Origin: Aureobasidium sp. EXF-3400 | Lineage: Eukaryota; Ascomycota; Dothideomycetes; Dothideales; Saccotheciaceae | Reading direction: 5' to 3' | Assembly (NCBI GenBank): GCA_024195585.1 | Contig: SWBL01000047.1 | Coordinates: 124,001 to 188,000 of the forward strand | DNA: 64,000 nt | Part shown: piece after piece, positions 1-10,243 of the stretch | Position numbering within the stretch: the stretch's first letter is position 1 | How the letters are laid out: each line of letters opens with the position of its first letter | Program-made: the position numbers and the translations under genes | The notes under the pieces: generated by a model | Seen by the model: the letters and a program-made list of their open reading frames with translations, nothing else | What the model was told of the DNA's origin: nothing | Databases searched by the model: none

Positions 1-1095
1 CGTCATGCCTCCCCCTCATGTGGATGCGTGGTTCCTCCACCACCTCTTCTCGGATTGGCGTTCAGCTGTATACTTCCAATCAAGTTCTGGTCAAGCGCAT
101 CCTTGGTTATTTCCTCCAGTCAGCGACTCGCGCAAGATGAAGGAAACAAGATAGGTAACACCCCATCTACATTAATCTTTGCAGATCTTCGTGTTCCCTC
201 CCCTCAATGATCCTGCACGTGGGCATTCGTAATGCTTGCTCCACTCTCAACAGCAGCCAAATGCCTTGACGTACCTCTAAATGCCTTGATATACCGCCAT
301 ACCACGAAACCAACAAGCATACGTACGTACGTACCTATCTCAATAGGTAGCTTGCAAGGTCGGGATCTCGAGATGATGAAATCCCCTCACACCAAGTAAA
401 ACATACCTTACTCTCCTCAATCTCCGCGCTGAAGCTCCGCGGCTCCGCACCAGTGTCTTCTCCAGTAGTGTTGGAGAACCCATGGGAACAATGATGAACA
501 CTGTCAAAAACAACCCGAAACCTTCTAGCACTTCCTCGCACCGCTCGGAAAATATCCCTCGGACCGTGGACGGCCACATCAGTAATCACTTGATCCTCCA
601 TTCCCGAGATGATCTCTGTCCCTATGTTTCTAGCCTTCTTCCGAATGAGAAAAATGGCAATTAGAGCCTCTGTCAGACCCATGCGTTTCCAGGGAGATTT
701 TTGACTCTTACCTGACATGCACATGTTAATAGCAACTATGACGTTCTTCACTAAAGTCAAACCTGAGGAAACCTTATCGTTCCCAGAGCATCACCACGAT
801 CCAACACGTTCGGCAGATACTATCTGAACTTTGCCGAACCAGTTCCACGTCAGTCCATCCTTGATCAATCATACACATTGTTTTTGAGATGTTCATTTTT
901 ATTCAAAGCTGCTGTCTACAGATACTGTATCGTCATTCCATTGAGTGCTCTTCTGCTCGTTTGTGGTCTCTCGATGTGCTCTTCATCTCGTCCCCCGTCC
1001 TCTAAGCTGCCGTGTATAGTCATGTATCCTCAAAAATGAAAATCTATATACCTTAACCTTCTGCCCAACCATGGTCAGAAAAAGCATGCATAACA
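1..1095. other. Intergenic edge region without a confident gene
   Basis: No convincing gene is seen here. The stretch holds a short ACGT tetranucleotide run at 321-334 and one weak minus-strand reading frame (335-724, listed separately). The right part is the 3-prime flank of the long disordered-protein gene that ends at 1096. Confidence 0.5.
335..724 (-). CDS. Doubtful small membrane-like ORF
   Basis: A minus-strand frame opens with ATG at 724 and a second ATG at 718. It continues through a hydrophobic stretch (EALIAIFLIRKK) to a stop at 335. A possible 42-nt intron (711 to 670, GTAAGA...CTGACAG) would keep the frame and give about 115 aa; read unspliced it gives 129 aa. I recognise no family. 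The open frame extends upstream of the ATG to a stop, so this may be the 3-prime end of a broken gene. It could also be chance, since nothing else supports it. Confidence 0.2.
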   Translation of the reverse strand: MCMSGKSQKSPWKRMGLTEALIAIFLIRKKARNIGTEIISGMEDQVITDVAVHGPRDIFRAVRGSARRFRVVFDSVHHCSHGFSNTTGEDTGAEPRSFSAEIEESKVCFTWCEGISSSRDPDLASYLLR

Positions 1096-4000
1096 TCAAT
1101 CGCGAGAGTAGAGGCTGTCTGCAAGCCAATTGTCAAACTCAACATCTCTTTCTCTGTGCTGTCTCTTGGCCGCCTGGCGGCTGCGATGACTGAGAGAACG
1201 AATTATCTCGCCGCCTTTAATCCACATGTGTCTCAAGCGTTCGGCGACACGCTTCACACGGAACTCAACTCGGCCCATACCGACCATACCATCGTAGTTC
1301 TGAGGCGTGACAGGTTCGGTGAAGCGGTCGTCAAATAGTGAGCCGGTAGTGCGAACATTTGAAGGTCGGCCATATTGATCTAGAGACCGGCCTCTGTGAG
1401 CGTCCAACGACTGTGAATAGGTCACAGGAACATGTCCATTTGGAATCTTCGATGACTTGTCTCGGAAAGATGTGATTTGTTTGCGGAATGAACCACGATG
1501 CTCATCACCATGTTCTTCTTCTGTCGAATCCGAGAAGAAAGATCGCACGTCTTCTATGTTCATTATGTGTGGTGATTGCAGGCTTGTGGACGGATATCTG
1601 TCTCCGGGACTTGCTCTTCCAGCGAGGGCGCCTTCTTGAACGGTGGTACTAGACTGCACGCGCGTACTCAATCCAATCCGGCGAGACAAAGATCCGATCA
1701 GTGATTTCTTGGAAGATTTGCGATCATGAAGTGTCAGAACAGTTGGAGTGATGGTCTCGCTGTTCGAGGCTAAAGGCGAAGAAGGAAGAGTGCTGTCTGG
1801 ATCTAGAGTCTCTTCTGTTTCGCTCTTGGTCTTGATAGATTCTCGGCTTTGTCTCTGAATGAGCTTAGGCGGAGAAGAGTGACGACGAAGCACTGGTGTG
1901 GGAAAGTCGATTTTGATGCCAGGACTGTTGCCACACCAAGGGTAACTCTCTTCAAGATTCCAAGGTCTCAAGTTCTGTGTAGAAAGCACGAGAGAATGTC
2001 TGGAGGCGAATCCAGGGTGCAGATCCTCATCTTTGCTGTTTATGACACTGAGAGATTTTCCACGAAGTAAGGCAGGCTTCGGCGGCTCAAGCTCTGAAGT
2101 GCTTGTTAGGCCCTCAGTGATGAGCGTAGTGTTGCGGTCAAGACCAGAATCGCTCAACGAGAACTTCTCACTATCCTCTGGCAAGGGAGGTAGTTCTTTC
2201 ATCAATCGTCCGCTCTTCTGGACTTCGAGGAAAGCAGAATCATGGGTACCATTGGTTGCAATGTTGTCTGCGATGGCAGCTAGCTGATGAAGACCCGTTG
2301 ATGACCTCAGAAGTTCAGCGGCTTCACCTTCGGGCCTTCCAAGGTGATGGATTCTATCGATGGCATCATTCATTGCTGTCTGGTCTACAGGAGCACAGTC
2401 GATGTGCAGGTGCTTGATAGCAGGCAGCAACGTCGACAAGCGTTCTGAAAGAGCCGCTACAGATGGTACCGGGAGACGGCTGATTTCCGAAGCCATGCCC
2501 AACATCTGCTCTGTAGGCATTGGTCTGACTGAACGAGCAAAAGACTTGGTGGACACAATGTCTGCATCATTCTGGTTCTTCTCTGAAAGGGGTTGAGACG
2601 GGCTCTGTATATCAAGAGCTTCAGCAGTAGAATCTTCAAGCGCCTCAGAGTTTTCAGGGTTGGCGAAGAAGCTCGTATATCTCTCACGTATGTGGTCAGT
2701 CGATGCTGGATGCGGGAGTGGTGAGCGGCGAGTACCGGATTTCCTCTCCCCTCTGACTCCAGCCAAGGACTTTGATGATCGAGATATATGCGTCTCAAGC
2801 TCTTCATTCAATTTATCGAAAAGATCCATTCGGCTGAAATTTAGAGAAGGAATCTCTCGTAACTCTGAAAGTGACATTCTCGGAGGACGAGGTGGCAGGT
2901 AGCTTTGCTGAGTTGTCTCATCCGAGCGTCCCACGGCATCACGGGAAGACTTGAGACGTAACGACGGCGTATTGGAAAGCCTCAAGCCGGTGTATGACAA
3001 GTTCGTATTTCTGGTGCTGATATCTTCCTTGGAATCTTCATTGAGATCAGGTAGATAGCCAGGTCGCGTTTTGTACATCATCGTTCCAAGGTCCGTTGTG
3101 GAATCGCAAGATGATCTGTTGGGATCAGACTGTGCAGTGGTCCACATAGATCGCTTGCGAGGAAACGAACGACGGATAAACGAGGAAAGATCTGTACCTT
3201 CAGTACTGGTGGCGATGGGCAAGAAGCTTTCCATCCTTCTGATGCGAAGTGGAGCCACCTTCTCGATGCTTGATAGAGAGGAGCCCTGCAAGCTATTGTC
3301 TTCAGCAGAACGAGCCTTCTTGATCTCCATCGAAGTTCGAACTGGGGTATCGGACAAATTGCTAAGGTTGACCAATTGCGCTCTGCCGTGGTCAGATGAA
3401 CGTGGTATCGAGAATTTGATAGCAACATCTGTGACATGATCTGACGACGGACTGGCCTCGAAAGTCTGACACGGCCCTGTCGGTAAAGATAGACCAGAGG
3501 TCATTTCTGTGGTATCGGAACTCTGCTTTGATGATCGATCATGCGGTGATTCTTCCGTGGTCTTGTGGTGCTGATCCAGAATCTTGGATTGCTCTGGAAC
3601 GGAAGTGATGTGCAGAGTTTGAGTAGCCATAGGACTGACGATCGAATCCCTGACCACTTTCTCATCAGGGCGTAGAGGGCTGACACCACCACTCTCAAGT
3701 TCTTCACTGAGTTGTTTCGTCTTGTCGTCATCCTTCGCCTTGGGTTGATCGGTGTGATCAGACGTAGAGAGCGGCTCCGACAGCGTAATTTGCGCACCAA
3801 AACCAGCACCATTGGGTTGCGTTGATAACCCAGATCTTTGGTTGTCCGAATAATTGAAGAACAACCCGTGACCAGTCTTTTCGCTACCATGAACCTCGTC
3901 TTTGTGAACCTCTGGAAGTTCCTCGATGGGGTTTTGCTCGTTCTTTGCTTTGACCGTCTCCTCAGGAGCCAGAGATGTCGTTGTGTTGTGCTCAGAGGAT

Positions 4001-5625
4001 GATGGGGCAGTGTTGGCCTGAATCAACTGTCTTGTGATCCTGGGAGGAACATCAAGCTCGACAGGTTCGTGTACAGATGATCTCTTGCTGGCAGAAAGCT
4101 CGACAGGTTCTGGTCTTAGGTTTTGAAATGGCTGTGGGACGACGAGCTTCGAAACATCCTGCTGAGACTGGCTTTGACTTGACGCTAGATGTTCTTGACC
4201 TGCAGCACGATCTTCAAGCAAGTTTCTGATGCGTTGTACCAGCCCAGTACGTTTCGCAGTGGGTGTATCTGCTTCGAGTTCGGCGGCGGCAGGTTGAGAA
4301 GCATCGAGTTCATACATAGTTGATTGCTCTGTGTATCTGAGGTAACTTTGAACACTCTTGTATTCAGAATGCTCCTCAGGAAGCTCGCTAAGAGCGGGCT
4401 GAAGGACATTCGGGTCGATCATGGCCTGGACTGTAGTTGTGTCTCTAGGTGTGGGCGGGTTCATCGAAGGTGGAGACGACGAGCCTTGTCTCGAAGATGA
4501 TGGCATAGCGTCCAATCCCGGAGTACCCACTCTTGATGTCGGAGCATACCCTAGAGAAGGCAAAGGCTGAATTGGATGACCATATTGGCCGTAGTAGTTG
4601 GGTTCCTGAAAGTTGTGCTGCGGGGGAAAAGGCATCATTGGCTGCTGTTGGTTTGTGTACCTTGGTCCAGGTGCTGCACCATAAGGATAGTCACTGTTGT
4701 GCATTGGCATGTTGGGTCGATGCATGCCTCTGCCAGATGCTGGTCCATAGCTCCGGCCTGAAGAGGAACCTTGATATGACTCTGAAGTTTGAGGGAGATG
4801 AGCATAATGCGCAGGATCGGTCGGACCATAAGGAGCTGAAGGCTGCTCGGTCGGATATCTGGGCTCGAGTTCGAGTGTATGGACTTGGTTGTAAGAGGCT
4901 TGGTATGTGTTTCCAGTGTAGTCACTCAGGGCTGGAGAAGGAGTGCGAAACCCAGGACGCTTGTGTCTCGAAGGATACGCGAATGGAGGACGCGGAGGCT
5001 GAAATTGTGCACCTCCCTGACTTCTGAGACTTGTCACAGACTTGGCTGGCTTGAGCGATGGGGCATGATGGGAGTGAGTCAAGGAATAGGATCGACCATC
5101 CTGAACATACGGAGGTCCATAGGGCGATGATCTAGGTGGACCCCGAGGCATTGAAGGTACTCTGTTATCGTGTGGTGGCATCGTTGCAAGTGTCTGAAGA
5201 CTAACCATAGAGCCATGTCTACCAGACACACCATTCCCTGTACCGCCAGACATAGCCGAAACAGCGTCCCATCCTTGAGCGTTATGCGCATTAGAAGCCT
5301 TCCTGGAGCCATGAGAAGGGATGCGGCTGTGATTGGTGTTGTACGTGTATGCAGAATGATTCGACGAATTGGAGAGACGGGAGGGATTGTTTCTTCGTTG
5401 ATGATTCGGGCGGAGAGCGGCTGGAAGACGACCTGTGTTGTGCGAGAATTCACCTACGTCTCCAACGTCCGTCGATGTCTTGAGCATAGAAAGGACTCCG
5501 GGGGCAGCAGCGTCCAGTGTATCGCCAGAACCTCGCTGGGGCCCAAGTGCTTTGGATTGTACAGAAGTAGTAGATGCACGGCTGGTACGTCCATCGAGCG
5601 AATGCTGCCGGCTCAGTAAAGCCAT
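1096..5625 (-). CDS. Large disordered serine-rich protein, unknown function
   Basis: Single-exon frame of 1509 aa. The first in-frame ATG is at 5625; the frame is open slightly further upstream but only from a TTG. The protein is rich in Ser, Pro, Gln, Thr and charged residues, with long low-complexity stretches and many SR/RxxS sites, typical of a phosphorylated, intrinsically disordered fungal protein. The first 400 residues are Tyr/Pro/Gln/His-rich. The last roughly 60 residues are more ordered and basic (EFRVKRVAERLRHMWIKGG, then a Ser/Arg/His segment) and may be the conserved functional part. No membrane segment, signal peptide or catalytic motif is visible. I do not recognise the family. 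Lack of introns over 4.5 kb and uninterrupted coding indicate a real gene. A cell-polarity or signalling scaffold would fit this composition, but that is only a guess. Confidence 0.8.
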   Translation of the reverse strand: MALLSRQHSLDGRTSRASTTSVQSKALGPQRGSGDTLDAAAPGVLSMLKTSTDVGDVGEFSHNTGRLPAALRPNHQRRNNPSRLSNSSNHSAYTYNTNHSRIPSHGSRKASNAHNAQGWDAVSAMSGGTGNGVSGRHGSMVSLQTLATMPPHDNRVPSMPRGPPRSSPYGPPYVQDGRSYSLTHSHHAPSLKPAKSVTSLRSQGGAQFQPPRPPFAYPSRHKRPGFRTPSPALSDYTGNTYQASYNQVHTLELEPRYPTEQPSAPYGPTDPAHYAHLPQTSESYQGSSSGRSYGPASGRGMHRPNMPMHNSDYPYGAAPGPRYTNQQQPMMPFPPQHNFQEPNYYGQYGHPIQPLPSLGYAPTSRVGTPGLDAMPSSSRQGSSSPPSMNPPTPRDTTTVQAMIDPNVLQPALSELPEEHSEYKSVQSYLRYTEQSTMYELDASQPAAAELEADTPTAKRTGLVQRIRNLLEDRAAGQEHLASSQSQSQQDVSKLVVPQPFQNLRPEPVELSASKRSSVHEPVELDVPPRITRQLIQANTAPSSSEHNTTTSLAPEETVKAKNEQNPIEELPEVHKDEVHGSEKTGHGLFFNYSDNQRSGLSTQPNGAGFGAQITLSEPLSTSDHTDQPKAKDDDKTKQLSEELESGGVSPLRPDEKVVRDSIVSPMATQTLHITSVPEQSKILDQHHKTTEESPHDRSSKQSSDTTEMTSGLSLPTGPCQTFEASPSSDHVTDVAIKFSIPRSSDHGRAQLVNLSNLSDTPVRTSMEIKKARSAEDNSLQGSSLSSIEKVAPLRIRRMESFLPIATSTEGTDLSSFIRRSFPRKRSMWTTAQSDPNRSSCDSTTDLGTMMYKTRPGYLPDLNEDSKEDISTRNTNLSYTGLRLSNTPSLRLKSSRDAVGRSDETTQQSYLPPRPPRMSLSELREIPSLNFSRMDLFDKLNEELETHISRSSKSLAGVRGERKSGTRRSPLPHPASTDHIRERYTSFFANPENSEALEDSTAEALDIQSPSQPLSEKNQNDADIVSTKSFARSVRPMPTEQMLGMASEISRLPVPSVAALSERLSTLLPAIKHLHIDCAPVDQTAMNDAIDRIHHLGRPEGEAAELLRSSTGLHQLAAIADNIATNGTHDSAFLEVQKSGRLMKELPPLPEDSEKFSLSDSGLDRNTTLITEGLTSTSELEPPKPALLRGKSLSVINSKDEDLHPGFASRHSLVLSTQNLRPWNLEESYPWCGNSPGIKIDFPTPVLRRHSSPPKLIQRQSRESIKTKSETEETLDPDSTLPSSPLASNSETITPTVLTLHDRKSSKKSLIGSLSRRIGLSTRVQSSTTVQEGALAGRASPGDRYPSTSLQSPHIMNIEDVRSFFSDSTEEEHGDEHRGSFRKQITSFRDKSSKIPNGHVPVTYSQSLDAHRGRSLDQYGRPSNVRTTGSLFDDRFTEPVTPQNYDGMVGMGRVEFRVKRVAERLRHMWIKGGEIIRSLSHRSRQAAKRQHRERDVEFDNWLADSLYSRD

Positions 5626-6295
5626 CGTGCAGGCAGTCTGGTACTGCTTCTTATCCAAAGCGTGAAACGAGTGTTGGTTTTATCGAAGGGATGGTGCAAT
5701 TTAATGAAGGTATTGTACTGTTGCAGAAGAAGACAAATTGCGATGCTGTTCAGGCATGCTGGAATTGACGAAGACTGGAAGTCACAACCGCTGACGACGC
5801 TGAATAGTTGTTCGAAGCCCAGAGGAAGGAGCTATCGCTGCCAATTAACAGATCCAACGAAGAGCTCTTGCCAACCAAGCAGTCACATCGCAAGACGACT
5901 TCGAGATCAAATTTGATCATCTTGCAAAGTCTTCTTGCGATAGAGTCAAAAACTCAGCCTCTTACGACTTTAGTCCATACCGCGGTGATCGTTTACTCTG
6001 TCATTCGGCAGGGGCTTTTAACAACAAGATCCATGCCTGGATCGCGTACTGTGCCAGATTTCTCACACCTGCTATATGAGTTACACCATTGGCAGCGACG
6101 ACTTTGAACCATAACGCAATCTTTCTTACAGCGGAGGCTTCTATACATTGGCTGTATCACACAGATCATCTCGTAAGCGACATTTGGATCTGTGGTACGA
6201 TGTTCGAAGAAAGAGGCAGGATCCGACAACGCGTCGACAGTGGAAGCTTTGCCAAGTTTGCACAAGTTTTATGCATACCGAATCGTATACATAAA
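5626..6295. other. Intergenic, promoter side of the disordered-protein gene
   Basis: About 670 bp between the start of the disordered-protein gene and the 3-prime end of the D-serine dehydratase gene, both on the minus strand. Only short overlapping open frames are seen. A GTTCGAAGC string near 5811 resembles a tRNA B box but has no A box or cloverleaf around it. Confidence 0.6.
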
Positions 6296-7785
6296 CTACC
6301 ATCCACGCCAGCGAGACCAGACGTCTACAATCTTGTCAGGCTCAGAGCTATCGCCATCAACCACGACATAGTAACCGAAGTTTGGCCCAGCCATACAAGC
6401 ATGATTGGGCCATATCATCACCTTTTCGCCGATCTCGAGTGTACGCATGCCATCCGTCGACCCCTCCCAAGTAAGGTTTCCATGCTCTTGAGAGATACGT
6501 CCGACGATCCAACCTGTCTTGGATCCCTCGGGATCATATACTGGGGAAATTTTAGCAGGGGCTGAGCCGTCTGTCCAAGGCGTTACCACTCCCCATCCTG
6601 GGTAGCTCTTGCACGGCTCTCGAGCGAGCACTATTGAGCCAGCAGCGATCAAAGCCTCCGGTTTGTCTCTCTCATTGTACGTGCTTGCGACTTCGACCAA
6701 GATGCGAAGACCTAGGTTTTCTGTGGACAGTAGCGGTTTGCCGGCGACACTGGTTGGACGAGCGCGTGTTGCAAGCTGTTGCATGTCCAATACTGGATAG
6801 ACACCAGCGTGTATCTCGACATCGTACGTCTCCTTGACCTCCTCAACAAACGTTCGGAATTTTTGATTCCACTCAGTCTCGACAAGAGCGTTTTGGACAG
6901 CCGTAGCCGTCGGAGTTGCGCCAAGTGAGATCATTAGCCTGTCTGTTGAGTCCTTTGGCAGAGCCTGTATAATCTGGTCCGCTCCCAATTTTGCATCTTT
7001 GACCTCGTTCATAAGAAATTCAAGAGCCTCCTGTGGACTGCTGGATCCATAGCTTTCGCCCATGTGAGCGTAAGCGCCGACTAGGCGAACTTTTGGCGTC
7101 CGTGCAATAGCTTGTACTAAAGGTTCAATACTGGCAGATTCGGGGTGAAGCCCAGCTCGTGGGATAGGAGCGGCAATCTTAATATAAAGGGGAACGCATC
7201 CTGGCCAGCTAGAATCGCCCAAGCTTGCGAGTTGTTCTACTTGCCGAGGATGGTCGACGAAGAGTCCCACGGCTCCTTCACCTAGCACACGTGCAACTGC
7301 TGCAAGGCGCGGTATGTGGGAAAAAGCTACAGGTAGTCCATAGAGAACCTATACGAGGTTAGATACGTTGGCAAAAGTAGCATAAAGAGATTTACATTGA
7401 TGCTCGCGCCTTGCGATTTGCGTTCAAGTAAATATGGTACAAGATTCTCAATTTCCGAGACAGTGGAAGCAATCAGTCTGATGTCTTTGGATTTGTGTCC
7501 CATTTGGTGTCGGGTGAGCTCGGTGGTCTTTGGTAAAGATTAGTCCAGTATTCCATAATGGATGAGTTCAGGATGCCGAACTTTATGAGTCTTGACGTGT
7601 GCACGAAAGCCAAGTCCAAGAGCTTTGGTTGCTTCCAGCATTGCCTCGCAGTTTCTCCTGATCGGAGCGAGATCCAGGACAGCCGCAGGAGTTGGGATAT
7701 CCTTGAGATTCTTGCCAGCATACTGTAGTTGCAAGGCCGCCTTTGATGGCGATAGATAGAACGAAGGGGCTGAGAAGGAAGACAT
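6296..7785 (-). CDS. D-serine dehydratase (DSD1-type, zinc- and PLP-dependent)
   Basis: Cytosolic enzyme that converts D-serine to pyruvate and ammonia; some relatives act on D-threonine. Three exons (7785-7582, 7527-7396, 7348-6296) give 462 aa. The N-terminal alanine-racemase-like barrel carries the PLP lysine K65 in RAHVKTHK, matching Lys57 of yeast Dsd1. The C-terminal domain has the zinc ligand pair in NHAC (H428, C430). Between them are the LGATPT and SQEHG-type motifs of the family. Intron 1 (7581-7528, 54 nt) has a weak GTTCGG donor, a CTAAT branch site and an AAAG end. Unspliced reading meets TAA at 7542-7540, so the gene can look truncated. Splicing restores the conserved VKTHK-TTELTRHQMG junction. 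Intron 2 is 7395-7349. The gene is divergent from CCT7. Confidence 0.93.
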
Positions 7786-8351
7786 ATTGACGTTTGCACT
7801 GGATGGAGATACAAATTGAGCAATTCAAATTCCAGAAGCTGGACTCGATTATATATTTACCAAGTCATTGGCGTGTTATCTCGGCCAAGCTGGCCGGGCG
7901 TGGAGATGCGGACAAACAGAAGTCCACGGCGTTCTCATCGTGTTGAGTTCGTTTCATCCTCGAGCCGCAGCTCGTTCCCATCAGTATTTCTTGCTCTCCA
8001 TGGAAGCGATCAGAGTGTGAGGAGGCCGTTCTCACTACAAGGTTCGAGAAGCTGCAAAGTGAGCTCGTATCTCGCATCAGAAAGAGACGGAAGTGCTTGA
8101 GCAGAGGATTGGTTGCATGTGAAAAAGAGCGGTCCCTTGAGCTCTCGAAAGGAGGATTGACCGCCGCAAGCTCGGACCACTGTGTTATGCTGGCCGGATT
8201 TCTGAAAAGTTGCGGCTGGAGAGACACAGAGACGACCGCAGAGTCTCCACAAACAACCCATTCGTCCTTTCTGTGTACATCAGCTACTTGATTTCAGGTC
8301 TAGTTCGAACATATACAGCACTCTGCTCGAACCCTAGGAAATCACAGCAAA
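7786..8351. other. Divergent promoter region, DSD1-type gene / CCT7
   Basis: A 566-bp interval between two start codons pointing away from each other, so it must hold both promoters. No extra gene is supported; the open frames here are short and overlap on both strands. Confidence 0.6.
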
Positions 8352-10243
8352 ATGTCGTTCGGTGGTCAAACACCGACTATCGTTGTCCTCAGAGAGGGTG
8401 CGCTTCACTTTGTATCTTATGGCGCGCAGCAACCAGCTAACTAGCCAAACTCAGGCACCGACCAGTCGCAGGGCCGTGGCCAAATCGTTTCCAACATCAA
8501 CGCTTGTCTCGCCGTGCAGTCGACCATCAAGTCCACCCTGGGCCCTTACGGAGGTGATCTCTTGCTCGTCGACGAGAATGGCAAGCAGACCATTACCAAC
8601 GATGGTGCCACTGTCATGAAGCTGCTCGACATTGTCCACCCCGCCGCCCGTATCCTGACCGACATTGCCCGTTCGCAAGACGCCGAAGTTGGAGATGGAA
8701 CCACATCAGTCGTCGTTTTGGCTGGAGAGATTCTCAAGGAGATCAAGGAGCACGTCGAGCACGGTGTCAGCAGTCAGACCATCATCAAGGGTCTGCGAAG
8801 AGCCAGCACTATGGCTGTCAACAAGGTCAAGGAGATTGCCGTCAACACACAGGAGAACAACCAGAGAGACGTTCTGCGGAAACTCGCCGCAACTTCGATG
8901 AGCAGCAAGCTGATCCACCGCAATGCCGACTTCTTCACAAAGAGTACGTCGCTATATATGCGCGCTCCCGCTGACGTCTGCTAACATGCTCTATAGTGGT
9001 TGTCGACGCCGTTCTTTCCCTCGACCAAAACGATCTCAACAACAGACTTATCGGTATCAAGAAGATCACTGGTGGTGCTCTGCAAGATTCTCTGTTTGTC
9101 AATGGTGTCGCATTCAAGAAGACCTTCTCCTACGCCGGTTTCGAGCAACAACCCAAGGCCTTCAAGAACCCCAAGATTGTCTGTTTGAATGTCGAGCTCG
9201 AACTCAAGAGTGAGAAGGATAATGCCGAAGTTCGTGTTGAGCAAGTGTCAGAATATCAGGCCATCGTCGATGCCGAATGGCAGATTATCTACAACAAGAT
9301 GGAGGCCCTTTACAAGACAGGCGCAAAGATTGTTCTCAGCAAGCTGCCCATCGGTGATCTTGCGACCCAGTACGTTGATCCTGCCCATCTGTCACAGCGT
9401 ACACATACTGACTCTCGAAAAGGTACTTTGCCGACCGCGACATCTTCTGTGCTGGTCGCGTAGCCTCAGATGACATGGAGCGCGTGTGCCAGTCCACCGG
9501 CGCCTCAATTCAATCTACATGCTCTGACATCCACGAGTCCCACCTTGGTACCTGCGAGACTTTCGAGGAGCGTCAAATCGGTGGAGAAAGATTCAACTTC
9601 TTCGAGGGTTGCCCTGGCGCAAAGACATGCACCCTTGTCCTTCGCGGTGGCGCTGAACAGTTCATTGCCGAAGTCGAGCGCAGTCTGCACGATGCCATCA
9701 TGATCGTCAAGCGTGCCATCAAGAACCAGAGCATTGTTGCTGGTGGTGGTGCTTGCGAGATGGAGATCAGCAAGTACCTTCACACCTACGCCGACAGCAA
9801 GATCCCCCACAAGCAGCAAAGCATCATCAAGGCCTTCGCCAAGGCACTCGAAGTCATTCCCAGACAACTTTGCGACAATGCTGGCTTCGATGCTACCGAT
9901 ATCTTAAACAGACTCCGCGTTGAACACAGAAAGGGTAACATTTGGGCCGGTGTTGACTTCCAGAACGAGGGCGTCAGAGATAACATGGCCGCCTTCGTGT
10001 GGGAACCCAGTCTCGTCAAAATCAACGCCATTCAAGCCGCTACCGAGGCCAGTTGTTTGATTTTGAGCGTTGATGAGACCATCAGTAAGCAAACAGTCGG
10101 CCTGAAAACTTACAGAAAAAATGCTAACGTAAGGAATAGAGAACCAAGAATCTCAGGCTCCTCAGGCTCCTGGCCAACAACTACCCCCTGGTGCTGCCCA
10201 AAGGGCATTGCGCGGCAGAGGAAGAGGTATGCCCAGAAGGTAG
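8352..10243 (+). CDS. CCT7: T-complex protein 1 subunit eta (CCT7)
   Basis: Subunit eta of the cytosolic CCT/TRiC chaperonin, which folds actin, tubulin and other proteins in an ATP-driven double ring. Five exons (8352-8397, 8455-8943, 8997-9369, 9423-10084, 10140-10243) give 557 aa, the normal family length. Visible family motifs are the N-terminal nucleotide-binding region around [17 protein letters not shown] and [10 protein letters not shown], the catalytic [13 protein letters not shown] in the equatorial domain, the apical domain in the middle, and [15 protein letters not shown] near the C terminus. The tail [14 protein letters not shown] is Gly/Arg-rich, as is common in CCT-eta. Introns are 53-57 nt and all splice phases agree with conserved family sequence. 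The gene is divergent from the D-serine dehydratase gene. Confidence 0.97.

Noticed and set aside
321..334. ACGT tetranucleotide run.
   Set aside because: Only about three and a half copies; likely slippage without function.
4533..5027. Plus-strand frames opposite the large disordered-protein gene.
   Set aside because: They are reverse-strand shadows of Ser/Pro/Gln-rich coding sequence.
5800..5830. GTTCGAAGC string resembling a tRNA B box.
   Set aside because: There is no A box at the right distance and no acceptor-stem complementarity.
7540..7785. Apparent truncated pseudogene of D-serine dehydratase because of an in-frame TAA.
   Set aside because: The stop lies inside a 54-nt GT...AG intron with a CTAAT branch site; splicing restores the conserved family sequence and full length.
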